Shown here one piece after another: positions 27,426-33,051 of a stretch of DNA of 64,000 nucleotides (position 1 is the first letter of the stretch; every line of letters begins with the position of its first letter). Under the pieces are notes generated by a model, which had not been told where the DNA came from, did not search any database, and saw only the letters and a program-made list of their open reading frames with translations. Source of the stretch: Anadara kagoshimensis (Eukaryota > Mollusca > Bivalvia > Arcoida > Arcidae). The stretch covers positions 36,025,835 to 36,089,834 of the forward strand of contig CM037869.1 of NCBI GenBank assembly GCA_021292105.1. The letters are read 5' to 3'. Both the position numbers and the translations under genes were made by a program.

Positions 27426-28733
27426 TTTTTTGTTTAAATAAGTATTTTGTACCAATATTTGTTGATCCGATGTTCAAAACTGTTACTGATTGACAGTTTG
27501 ACTCCGCCTCCGATTTCCGACAGCTGTCAAAGAAAAATATAATCCGAAGTTTTTCATGCTTATTTTTATTTATAGTCATATAATTTTACAACAAATATTA
27601 TATCGTCATGTTAAGATTAAAATTGCAATTATTTAAGTAGAATAGTACTGCAAGTAATATACTGTTTGAAAAAAATCTACGTGGTATGACATGTGCTTTC
27701 TGGAACTACTAGCATCAAAGGTCATGATCCCTATTGTCTTTCAACGGAATTGAAATACAACTGCTTCTGCATGTTTCATCGAAGACAGGTACAGTCATAT
27801 TGTAAATATATATGCATGACAAAGCTACATATATGTTGTATTTGTAATGTCCACTTGCGTTTTTATTAGCTCAGTTTAATTTTCTTACATTTTATTTTTT
27901 GTTCCTATAGAATTGATCAGTCATCATTACATATAGAGTCACTCAGAGAACTTATCATGAGAAACGAAAGTACACAACAGATGCAGATACAATCAAACTT
28001 CCAGGACATTAAGTATGTGTTTTTAATTACAGTAAAACCTCGTTATAATGCCCCTCGATAACTTTGCCACCTTTCTTATCACCACACTATTTTGAAGTCC
28101 CAAAATCCATTTTGTTTATGTTTTTCTTTATGACCCTCCCCCAATTTATCGCCATACCCATTTATAACGCCAAAATTTGACAGAACAAATAGTGGCGATA
28201 AATCGAGGTTTTACTGTAATCTCTTTTTGTATATTTTGTGTTTTTATTCTTCCAAATACTATTATATTTCTTAATATCCATAAAACGCATTTTAGTGTCA
28301 ACGTTGATGGAATTCGTGGATAGGATTAGAATAATTTAGTTTTATGCTTCAGTCATGATATTGCCATTTGTATCTAGGCTGTCAGTTCAGTGATGGTGGT
28401 GTCCAAAAAATCCCACCTATCTTCGGCAAGTGAACTGATACACATTCTCACTAGGATGGGCCAGAGTAAGATTGGAACCTAGTCGATGTAAGACGTTCTG
28501 ATCAATAAGCATACTTTAGACCACTCACCGAGGCCCCTTTTTTAAATTCATGGTCTAATAATCTGCTACTAGTATTGTAGGTGCTTCTGTTCCTTTTACA
28601 ATCAAGTATAAAATTAATGAGTTAATGATATATTTATATTTGTTCTATTTAAAGGTCAATGAAGAAACAGTTGAATGGAATTGAAACCACTTTGGGTCGT
28701 TTAGAAAAACTTCTTCAACAGAAAGACTCTTAG
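1435..28733 (+). CDS. TRPM-family (melastatin) cation channel gene, 5' part outside window
   Basis: This is a tetrameric plasma- or organelle-membrane cation channel subunit. Eighteen exons are visible: 1435-1507, 10046-10152, 10674-10805, 11482-11544, 13574-13718, 14472-14555, 15276-15455, 16184-16283, 17236-17452, 20425-20688, 21316-21447, 22262-22516, 23366-23540, 23984-24139, 24954-25141, 26066-26198, 27911-28012 and 28655-28733. All have AG/GT borders and compatible phases except the 14/15 junction (see findings). Their product of about 861 residues follows TRPM order: end of the N-terminal homology region, ankyrin-like helical repeats, six membrane helices, TRP helix, C-terminal coiled coil. 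After the coiled coil the protein stops at TAG, so there is no NUDT9-H or alpha-kinase domain as in TRPM2 or TRPM6/7. The initiator exon and roughly the first 400 residues must lie upstream. The family call is firm; the subfamily is not assigned. Confidence 0.93.
2549..2861 (+). repeat. Degenerate tandem repeat (about 52-68 bp x 5) covering the TRIM-like start
   Basis: Five successive units share the pattern TTTTCAATTAAAACTYTGAC, then ATGGCGGAGGG..ACAGGACC, then TCCRAACCTGGTGATAAA. Approximate units are 2549-2614, 2615-2682, 2683-2748, 2749-2800 (internally shortened) and 2801-2861. The last unit supplies the ATG and about the first 15 codons of the TRIM-like protein. The second unit has a matching ATG-GCG-GAG at 2635 that opens a 23-codon upstream frame ending at TGA 2704-2706. 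Confidence 0.8.
2816..4720 (+). CDS. TRIM-like protein: two B-boxes, coiled coil, beta-propeller (intronless, nested in TRPM intron 1)
   Basis: Single-exon CDS of 634 codons. The reading frame extends upstream to a GTG at 2792, but the first ATG is at 2816 with G at -3 and +4, so I place the start there. A B-box-type zinc module (Cys18, 21, 33, 36, 41, 44 and following His) precedes a B-box 2 (Cys77, His80, Cys89, Cys92, Cys97, Cys100, His104, His108). A long Lys/Glu/Gln-rich coiled coil (about 115-205) follows. Residues about 288-355 form a Pro/Ser-rich linker made of two diverged copies of one unit. The C-terminus (about 360-634) has repeating beta-strand patterns like NHL/TolB six-bladed propellers. 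There is no RING, so ubiquitin-ligase activity cannot be assumed. Bivalves have large families of such proteins, several discussed as immune effectors. The role here is inference. Confidence 0.9.
   Translation: MAEGRIQDNLQPDDKPVCDLCDTKIGPHQLSKCLDCNVYTCRRCTTAHQRVPVTKHHNIVTGIERKPLKLKNISRMCEIHKYEVIMYYCTPCNKLICSECILGDHKGHDGVKFKDFANQKRREMKVKLQQARDAQKSEIAKITKQIEEREKENDDNAKDTENKIQVRKTQIIAEVDKVLNGVREQKRKIHQQNKDKLEAVKAQVTQGPPELNQCTELLRIGADMEVVMAEKEIYRNLESVPPVDTDIDIRINKPCVVFGTTDDKTLVTLCGSVQSYRELYISSQPDPGPSTDASHQAESSPGQPFVPQPPPADPKPPFETGPSSDVSRQAKSSPGMKFDPQPQSAKPKLPSGANRYSDVSLNVQVISSFSAKSEQVRSICPLSDDTAIIHCYDSYNYDVVNIDGQVKKALKLDFKASDVIMTSQGSLIAADSLKPSLHKLTKDGVMMQTFNISPLIPVGLCEARDGNLLVTMVDKPSHTVDNSSRRLISKLTMDGTTLEIYEYQNGSRLFTWPHGVSENINGDICVVDVTSVSSGRLVVINNVGKVRFTYGGQGLRHPFDPVYVKCDKSGHVIVNDRRNIKVHMLDMDGRFIGYIVDGDDLKESKFPCCLALEKNGVLWVGCVEGTVYRLKYLK
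4902..4907 (+). terminator. Poly(A) signal AATAAA after the TRIM-like gene
   Basis: A perfect AATAAA lies about 180 bases after the TRIM-like stop codon. It also sits inside TRPM intron 1, on the same strand. If used, it could end TRIM transcripts and, in principle, prematurely end TRPM transcripts. Confidence 0.5.
5540..5765 (+). repeat. SINE remnant in TRPM intron 1
   Basis: GAGGTCGAGATCTGACCAAA, the body CTGTTCTTCCGCCTAGCACT..AAATGAAAGTC and the tail TTATGACTGGGACATACAAC match the body and tail of the SINEs at 50.4 and 60.3 kb. Confidence 0.55.
5905..7310. repeat. Cluster of 'CCCTGGTGGAAGTTTA' repeats in both orientations
   Basis: Partial + copy 5905-6065, - copy 6225-6490, + copy 6475-6645, + copy 6765-7030, - partial copies 7140-7310. 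The cluster fills this part of TRPM intron 1, downstream of the nested TRIM-like gene. Confidence 0.65.
7770..8210. repeat. Degenerate tandem repeat of about 150 bp, three units
   Basis: Each unit carries TTTGTCATGAACYRAAAGGYC, TATAGTATCACGC and CATGCTGGTTGACYTTGGC. It may be a decayed core of a rolling-circle element; no ends are recognisable. Confidence 0.45.
8488..8514. repeat. Poly-T tract
   Basis: Uninterrupted T run in TRPM intron 1. Confidence 0.8.
8735..9590. mobile_element. Non-autonomous TIR element with CAGTATAACCTG ends
   Basis: The left end CAGTATAACCTGCTATAAAG is mirrored at the right end as TTTATACACAGGTTATACTG. Near both ends are repeats of AAAGTCCACCTGTCTAT (8750-8915 and 9510-9550). 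The termini resemble pogo/Tigger-type transposons. The right flank begins TA but the left does not, so the target duplication is not intact. Located in TRPM intron 1. Confidence 0.6.
11177..11354. mobile_element. MITE family 'TACCACGTG', copy 1
   Basis: The left arm ATGGAGTTTGCCTCTGTACC continues to ACGTGATACCCTCTAACGTT. It is the imperfect inverse of the right arm (AACGTTAAAAGGTATTGATC to GTGGCAAACCCCAT). The arms are about 45 bases. The same family occurs at 34650-34846. Located in TRPM intron 3. Confidence 0.65.
11615..13036. mobile_element. TIR element, 1.4 kb, TA target duplication, non-autonomous
   Basis: It starts AGGCGCCCAAACAAA and ends with the exact inverted copy TTTGTTTGGGCGCCT, flanked by TA on both sides (11613-11614, 13037-13038). 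Inside are a TTA/TCT microsatellite (about 11655-11728) and four to five diverged units of about 120 bp (about 11800-12450) that repeat GATCCCCACCC..AAACTATATATTTTC. No transposase is encoded. It lies in TRPM intron 4. Confidence 0.8.
13244..13520 (+). repeat. 'CCCTGGTGGAAGTTTA' family copy
   Basis: Matches 601-890 from GTAATCACAGTATTGTTGATA through GGATTGTGATTCGGACATGG. It ends about 50 bases before TRPM exon 5. Confidence 0.65.
15005..15235 (-). repeat. 'CCCTGGTGGAAGTTTA' family copy, inverted
   Basis: TTTCCACCAGGGAAGTGAGG, TAGCTAGCTACAACCGTCAC and CATGGAACTATGGGACGTCA are the inverse of the 601-890 order. It ends about 40 bases before TRPM exon 7. Confidence 0.65.
16750..17133 (+). repeat. 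tRNA-derived SINE
   Basis: The head has an A-box-like GGTGGCCTAAGGGATAAGAC and a B box GAGTTCGAGTCCCGC. A unique body follows, then a tail of AACCA repeats (17118-17132). In TRPM intron 8, about 100 bases before exon 9. Confidence 0.7.
17569..19899 (+). mobile_element. Helentron-like non-autonomous element, copy 1 (12 core units)
   Basis: The element begins AGCTCACCTGACC and ends AGGCCCATGGGCCT-CTTGT, flanked by T on both sides. GCTCACCTGA near the left end is the reverse complement of TCAGGTGAGC near the right end (subterminal inverted repeats). The left terminus folds as a hairpin, and so does the stretch just before CTTGT. The core is 12 tandem units of about 144 bp (ACTTTTTGTATAGGCATGTA ... 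GGTCATGGGTTCAAAGGTCA), starting near 18140. The layout matches published non-autonomous Helentrons such as DINE-1, and the tandem-core 'pearl' elements of bivalves. It carries no coding capacity. It lies in TRPM intron 9. Confidence 0.8.
20425..24139 (+). CDS. TRPM exons 10-14: membrane helices S1-S6 and pore
   Basis: Exon 10 (20425-20688) encodes the pre-S1 segment with a polar Lys/Glu-rich insertion, ending YRAPITIFMANV. S1 continues in exon 11 (ISYLIFLGMFTYFVL), followed by S2 (YTWILASILEELRE). Exon 12 (22262-22516) has S3 (NRFDLILHLCFVLSVILRF) and S4 up to MGPKVIMIRKM, the S4/S4-S5 linker signature. Exon 13 (23366-23540) has S5 and the pore helix/filter PYFQIYGELFLDHMEG. Exon 14 (23984-24139) has an outer-pore loop with two Cys that could form the family's pore disulfide and an N-glycosylation sequon (NET), then S6 (FVIILAVIYMMLTNILLVNW). 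The filter Glu (GEL) resembles TRPM6/7 and TRPM1/3 (GEV/GEI type) more than the Gln of TRPM2/4/5/8. That comparison is from memory. Confidence 0.92.
20700..20935 (+). repeat. Degenerate minisatellite after TRPM exon 10
   Basis: Three imperfect units repeat CTAYCCCGACCAAAAGGGGA, then GGATGACCGGTCAAAAGYGC. It starts about 12 bases after the exon 10 donor. Confidence 0.6.
20965..21200 (+). repeat. tRNA-derived SINE, decayed
   Basis: The head has GGCGTCGGTGGTAGAGTAGT and GGTTTGAATTCCGCCCG as A- and B-box remnants. The tail has AAAGAACCTTGATTGTGGC, related to the 'CTTGACTGGGCGTAAAAC' tails of other SINEs here. In TRPM intron 10. Confidence 0.55.
21725..21810 (+). repeat. tRNA-like SINE head
   Basis: GGGTAGCTCAGTGGGTAAAG (A box) and CGGGTTCGAGTCCCGG (T arm/B box) give a tRNA-like layout of about 74 bases. 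Acceptor-stem pairing is incomplete and the anticodon arm is weak, so a SINE head is more likely than a tRNA gene. In TRPM intron 11. Confidence 0.6.
22550..22735 (-). repeat. 'CCCTGGTGGAAGTTTA' family copy, decayed
   Basis: ACATGTCGGTTCATGTTTAA..AATCCCAAAAGCAAACTAG and GTTGTTCCGGAAGGGTAGG follow the inverse order. Further decayed pieces lie at 10850-10935 (+), 24700-24780 (-) and 63615-63710 (-). Confidence 0.5.
23879..23956. repeat. (TC)n microsatellite before TRPM exon 14
   Basis: CT/TC repeats with CC interruptions, ending 27 bases before exon 14 and replacing its polypyrimidine tract region. Confidence 0.8.
24770..24925 (+). repeat. Tandem SINE-tail repeat before TRPM exon 15
   Basis: About four units of AAATCTTGATTGGGCGTAAA-ACTCCTGAG, the same tail found on SINEs elsewhere in the window. 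It ends about 30 bases upstream of the exon 15 acceptor, at the same junction where the frame is off by one. Confidence 0.65.
24954..28733 (+). CDS. TRPM exons 15-18: TRP helix and C-terminal coiled coil
   Basis: Exon 15 (24954-25141) reads HTFQKVQSDSKKLWRFHRFQ, then RPMMVPPFIVFTHMFRF. This is the TRP-helix region, with the Trp and the 'RP..PPP(F/L)I' motif seen across TRPM channels. Exon 16 (26066-26198) encodes a charged helix. Exons 17 (27911-28012) and 18 (28655-28733) encode a heptad-like segment ending LGRLEKLLQQKDS, the assembly coiled coil. The TAG stop is at 28731-28733, and a possible AATAAA lies at 28788-28793. The exon 14-15 splice is out of frame by one base. The exon 16 donor is copied in a downstream minisatellite. 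Both are discussed in the findings. Confidence 0.9.
25525..25552. repeat. (AATG)n microsatellite
   Basis: Several AATG units in TRPM intron 15. An AT-rich (ATATA)n tract follows at 25818-25890. Confidence 0.75.
26182..26455 (+). repeat. 26-bp minisatellite copying the TRPM exon 16 splice donor (10 copies)
   Basis: Ten occurrences of CTGCTGTAGATAG-GTAAGG, mostly 26 bp apart (one spacing is longer). The first is the real exon end (26198) and its donor. The rest lie in the intron. Each copy keeps the exon-end bases and an intact GTAAGG. Confidence 0.9.
26533..26763. mobile_element. MITE with GCAAAAAGGGCCCTTAG ends
   Basis: GCAAAAAGGGCCCTTAG at the left is exactly inverted as CTAAGGGCCCTTTTTGC at the right, 231 bp overall. 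It lies in TRPM intron 16, about 80 bases after the splice-donor minisatellite. Confidence 0.75.
27214..27352. repeat. Long near-perfect hairpin (foldback), arms about 62 bp
   Basis: TAAGAAATGACATTCTGATC through GTAGTGTGGCGCGTGCCA is repeated inverted as TGGCACGCGCCACACTATCT through GATCAGAAATGTCATTTCTTA. A 12-base spacer (AATTCGATGAAG) separates the arms, and only a few mismatches break them. It lies in TRPM intron 16, just before a poly-T tract (27390-27431). Confidence 0.85.
27390..27432. repeat. Poly-T tract
   Basis: Two T runs split by TC, in TRPM intron 16 after a long hairpin. Confidence 0.8.
28030..28216. mobile_element. Short MITE, pogo/Tigger-like TIR, TA target duplication
   Basis: The ends are CAGTAAAACCTCG and CGAGGTTTTACTG, an exact inverted pair, each flanked by TA (28028-28029, 28217-28218). 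It is 187 bp with no coding capacity and lies in the last TRPM intron. Confidence 0.78.
28380..28540 (-). repeat. tRNA-derived SINE, reverse orientation
   Basis: On the minus strand GGGGCCTCGGTGAGTGGTCT is the A-box head, and CTAGGTTCCAATCTTAC is a decayed B box. A body containing CAGTTCACTTGCCGAAGATA follows. In the last TRPM intron. Confidence 0.55.
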
Positions 28734-29295
28734 GTCTTCCGATAGTTCACATAGAACTCTTTACTTCATGTGCCTTATTTAAACGATAATAAAAAATCTG
28801 TGATAAATACAAATACGTTTGGAGCATTCCATTGACAATACATCCGGACCCAGCAGTTTGAAAAGGAAGAGTCCAAAATAAATATAAACAGAAAAAAAAC
28901 AAGTTTTGCATTGAAGGTGCGCCTATGATCGGGATCTGAGGACATTTTCTCCTGGCTGTAGAATTTTGAAGAATTACATTCAACAAGTGCAATTTAATGC
29001 ATTTCTAGAAAAAAAAGCTATAGGCTCTAAATATTTTTTATCTTATTAGTTTCTTAAAAAACTTTTTCTTCCACATTTTTATCAATTTTAAATAAAAAGG
29101 ATTAGGGATCTGGACCCTATGGAATACTATACTGGATCCACCCATGGATAGATTAAATACATGGAATTCTTATGGTGTACCAAATAAATGGCTCTTATTC
29201 TTTTATGTGCAATACATATGTGCTCATCTACGTGATTTCAATTGTGATACATAGTCTGTACTATGTGCTTGTAATAAAGTGTACATTCAACTGCA

Positions 29296-30722
29296 GTACA
29301 GGCCTGTCGGGAGTTTAACACCTAGCCGACGAATAGGAGTTAAAGATCGACTGTCGAGTGGTTGAGATAAGACAGCTAGTGGTCGAAAATTTGCCCTCCG
29401 GATCCCGAAAGAGATTTATAGCAATTGGCGGGACAAAGCTAACAAGCGGTCTAGATATACTGGCTATTCGGCACTAATTCGTTAGCTTAGTGTTAATCTT
29501 TCGACGGGCTTGTACTTTAGTAATTTGTCATAAATGAAAATTTTGACTTGTGGTCGGGAAAATTAATTTTATCACACAGTCTGTCTGTACTTGACTTTTA
29601 GACTGGCTTTGTACTCAGTTAAATAATTATAATGTTGCAATAGTCTTTAGAAAATTTCTGGTTTAATTGTTAGTATCCATTTGTAATACAGGGTATGAAT
29701 TTTGTGATAAAGCAATGCAATTATACATACACATCCACTTGGCTCGTGTTGAGTTTTGCAATAGCTTTTGTTGTACCCTTGCGCTTACTTATTTACACGC
29801 GTGTGTAAAATGTTTGTTAAACAATGTGCAATGTGTAATCAAAATTTTGATTTGTGAGCGGGAAGATTAATTTAATTTTCAAAATACAGTCTGCACTTGA
29901 CTTTTAGACTGACTTTATACTCGATTCATTAACTATAATGTTGCAATAGTCGTTATAAGTTTCTAATTCCATTGTTAGTTTAATTGTTTTGTAATACAGG
30001 GTATGAGTTTTGTTATTAAGCAATGCAATATATACTGACCTCTGGTTAAGCTTTGCAATAATTTTTTTGTTACAGCCTCGAGTTTGCTTATTTACAGTAC
30101 AGTTTTGTCGAAAGTTAAACACCTAGCTACCGAATCAGTACTAGCTTAGCCTGACCCCTCATTTGCTTTATTTCGACAATGTATCTGTAGTTGTTATCTA
30201 TCTATTGGCAGCTTTTCAGCTACTAGTTACAGTACAGACCTGTTGAAAGTTTAACACTGCGCTAACGAAATGTAGCCGAACTCCGCTGCTATACTTCGAG
30301 ATATGGAAACCAAGTAGCTGATAAGCTGCTGGGAGAAATATCCGCTGCTTAAAAGATATAGCTTACCAAGGACCGAGTAATTCGTTACTTTAGTGTTACA
30401 CTTTCGACAGGCCTACACTGTATCTACGTCTTGGTAACTCGACAGGTGAGCTTCCGAGTCCTTTTCGATAGGTCAATGTTAAACTTTCGACAGGTCTGTA
30501 TTGTACATGTACAATGAAGCTTCAACTAGTATACACTACATACCTATCGAAGGTTAAACACAGATCCAACAAAAAGAAGACAAAGTTGGATCTGGACTGT
30601 CGAATACATGTTGTAGAAAAGATGTCGAGATATAACTAACGAGGGATCGAGATGATCTGTCGATCCTGTGTCAATGAGTTAACTTTTAAGTGTTAAACTA
30701 TCGACGGTTCTGCACTGTACAT
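29296..30722. mobile_element. Cluster of MITEs with CAGACCTGTCGAAAGTTTAA ends
   Basis: At least three near-complete copies (29296-29517, 30231-30421, 30532-30722) plus partial ends (30087-30135, 30466-30500) lie within 1.4 kb downstream of the TRPM gene. Ends read ACAGACCTGTCGAAAGTTTA and, inverted, TGTTAAACTTTCGACAGGCC. Interiors are AT-poor and hairpin-prone (GTCGAG..GATCGAC). No coding capacity. Confidence 0.7.
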
Positions 30723-31296
30723 TTTTACAATGTTGTCAAACTCTTATATCTAAATAATATTGCAATACAATCTCTGCTCAACATATATCTACATACAGGA
30801 TCATGATGACGCCCATGGAACTTTAATTAGATATTTCTAATATCCAAAATTTTCATCGATAACATCACATGATTATTACATACTATAGTAATCTATATAT
30901 ACAAAAGTCATGTAGTTTCATTTAACCAGATGATATTCATTTTGATGTCACAAGATTTGACGAACAGATTCTTATTTTTCTATCTTTTTCTGTGATAAAA
31001 ATTTGTTAGAAATGAATATATTTATTATTATACTTAATTATTAATGTTATTTATTAAAAATAAATATGTTTATGAAGTTTTTGTTTTTATTTAGTTGTGT
31101 CATGTATTGTTATAAACTTTTTATTTAGCTACTATCACTTTATTCAGTCTCTCTAGTTAAGTTGTTCCACGTTTTCAAGTGCAACACCTTCATCAAGCAA
31201 ACTAACAAACTTTCTCACATTATGATCTGCATGTCCAGGGCGGGATTCGAACCTGGGAGGTAGGAAGCACTGTAACAACTCTTAATGAAGTCCGAC

Positions 31297-31327
31297 GCCT
31301 AATGAAGCCCGGACTTCATTAGGCGTT
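31297..31327. repeat. Short palindrome ACGCCTAATGAAG..CTTCATTAGGCGT
   Basis: The palindrome is embedded in direct repeats of CGCCTAATGAAGTCC (31275-31355). A related 'CTAATGAAGCCCGGACT' stretch occurs at 545-605. Confidence 0.55.
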
Positions 31328-31429
31328 GACAATTTCTACGCCTAATGAAGTCCACAGATTGGGGCTCCAGACGAGGAGACGTTTTGATATTACCAAAAAA
31401 AGTTTCAAAATTTTACGACTTCGATTTAG

Positions 31430-31798
31430 ACCAACTAAAAATTGTAACGTAGATGGGTTCGATCCCCGGCTGGGTCTGACCCAAGACTTGAAAGTGGGTA
31501 GTGACTGTTCTTTCGCCAAGCACTCGGCATTACGAAATGAAAGTCAGGGTTCTTTCGGATGGGAACTTAAAATAAACAAGGTCCCGTGCCACGGTGGGCT
31601 TGGCACGTTAAAGAACCCCTGCTGTATATATAATGCCATCAGCGCAACGCACAGGCAAAATTTCTGTACCTTCGCCTATAGCCGAAGTTGCAGAAAATTT
31701 GCCTGTACATTGCACGTATGACATTATACAGCAGAGTTCTTTATCGTGCCAAGCCCACCGTGGCACGGGACCTTGTTTATTTTAAGTTCCCATCCGGA
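31430..31798. repeat. Two tRNA-derived SINE pieces arranged head to head
   Basis: On the + strand GATGGGTTCGATCCCCGGC (B-box-like) is followed by a SINE body to about 31680. The sequence then reverses, and GGATGGGAACTTAAAATAAA (31558) is mirrored at TTTATTTTAAGTTCCCATCC (about 31796), giving arms of about 110 bp. The same body occurs at 60340-60690 and 50385-50670. Confidence 0.65.
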
Positions 31799-31825
31799 AT
31801 TCGAACCTCGTTTATTTTAAGTTAT

Positions 31826-31925
31826 CAGCCCATTAAACCCCCATTTTATTTATTTATTTATTTTTTTAACTAAACCTCCAAAAAGTCAAAAAATTAAAAT
31901 GGGGTTTAGTGGGCTGATAAGTCGG
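31826..31925. repeat. Foldback 'ATCAGCCCATTAAACCCCCA', copy 1
   Basis: TTATCAGCCCATTAAACCCC is inverted at GGGGTTTAGTGGGCTGATAA around a TTTA microsatellite. A second copy with a different centre is at 48917-49020. Confidence 0.6.
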
Positions 31926-32572
31926 ACTATAGATCGTGGTGATCTTTACGGGGGGAGAAGAGAATAATCAGCAGATAGGCATATGTCATTAAAAAGAGTA
32001 AGAAAAAGTAACCTATACATAAAGTACTGGATCTGGCACTGTCCAAGTCTTGTTGAACACCCGGGAAGACTGAAGCAGGATTTTTTAAAGTTAATCTTTT
32101 TCGCACTATAGTTGAGTCTAAAAACAGATTAACTTGGTGTAGAAATGAACATTGAAACAGATTGGTTGCATAATGTAAAGTCATATGCTATAAGGATAAC
32201 CGTAGACCCTATTCCGGTTTCTAAACCGGGTTGATTCTTTTTCTATTTTACTTGTATAACTTTTGATTGACTTCCGCGCACTTCAAAAATTAGCGCTTGG
32301 CAGAATTTATTTGTAATTTGACCAATAACTAAAAATCTGAGTCACCTTGTAGGCATATGAAAAATGTTTTAAAGTTGGATATGATACATCGAACACGAAA
32401 TGATGTAACAAATTTATATTGAATGTAAAATTTGTACACAGAAAGGGGGAAACCCGGTGATGAGAAAACATGGGATCATGCAAATTGCAATCTCGTCTAA
32501 AATTATTTGATTAAAAAGATTGAATGTAAGTGCTAAAATGAACCTCTTTCCTTCAACTTTCTAAGTGTAATT

Positions 32573-32575
<3 letters not shown>

Positions 32576-32622
<47 letters not shown>
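32576..32622. repeat. (TC)n microsatellite
   Basis: More than 20 uninterrupted TC units, intergenic, about 430 bases upstream of the membrane-protein ATG exon. Confidence 0.85.
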
Positions 32623-32627
<5 letters not shown>

Positions 32628-33051
32628 TTTTTAGAGTTCCAGTAAAATTTTGTACAGGTGACAGTCCATCAGCATCATGACACTTGAATTCTAGAAAAGT
32701 TACCTTGCTGCCAAAAAGTCCATGGAAATTCCATGTAGCTTCACCAGTTTTCACCATTCATCTAATTTGAAATTTGTGTCATTTATTGTCTAGTGTTAAT
32801 TCTAAGGAACGGGAATAACTCACTTCTGAGAGGATGATGGCCATAACGGTACCTTGTGTTTTTTTTTTCTCATTCTCTTCCCATAGTTTTTTCCAGCAAA
32901 AAAAGGAACCGATCATCAATTATCCATTACTTTAATCAAGTGCTTAAAACCTGGACCCAGGTGTTGGAAGCTTGATAAGCCTAATCAATGATTAACACAG
33001 ATTTAAAATAATATCTATTATTAACATATTATTTTATGAATTTTTTTTCAG

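Larger units (their letters stand above)
28734..33051. other. Intergenic region between TRPM and the membrane-protein gene
   Basis: It holds the TRPM 3' flank (candidate AATAAA at 28788-28793 and near 29273), a MITE cluster, inverted SINE pieces, foldbacks and a TC microsatellite. The 5'UTR exon or promoter of the membrane-protein gene must lie here or in part of it, but I could not place it. No coding region is supported. Confidence 0.6.

Noticed and set aside
28734..28992. C-terminal enzymatic domain for the TRPM channel
   Set aside because: Exon 18 ends in TAG, and no Nudix or alpha-kinase motif is seen in any frame of the following sequence.
32533..32757. Minus-strand 74-residue frame with RE repeats
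   Set aside because: The Arg-Glu run is only the translation of a TC microsatellite.
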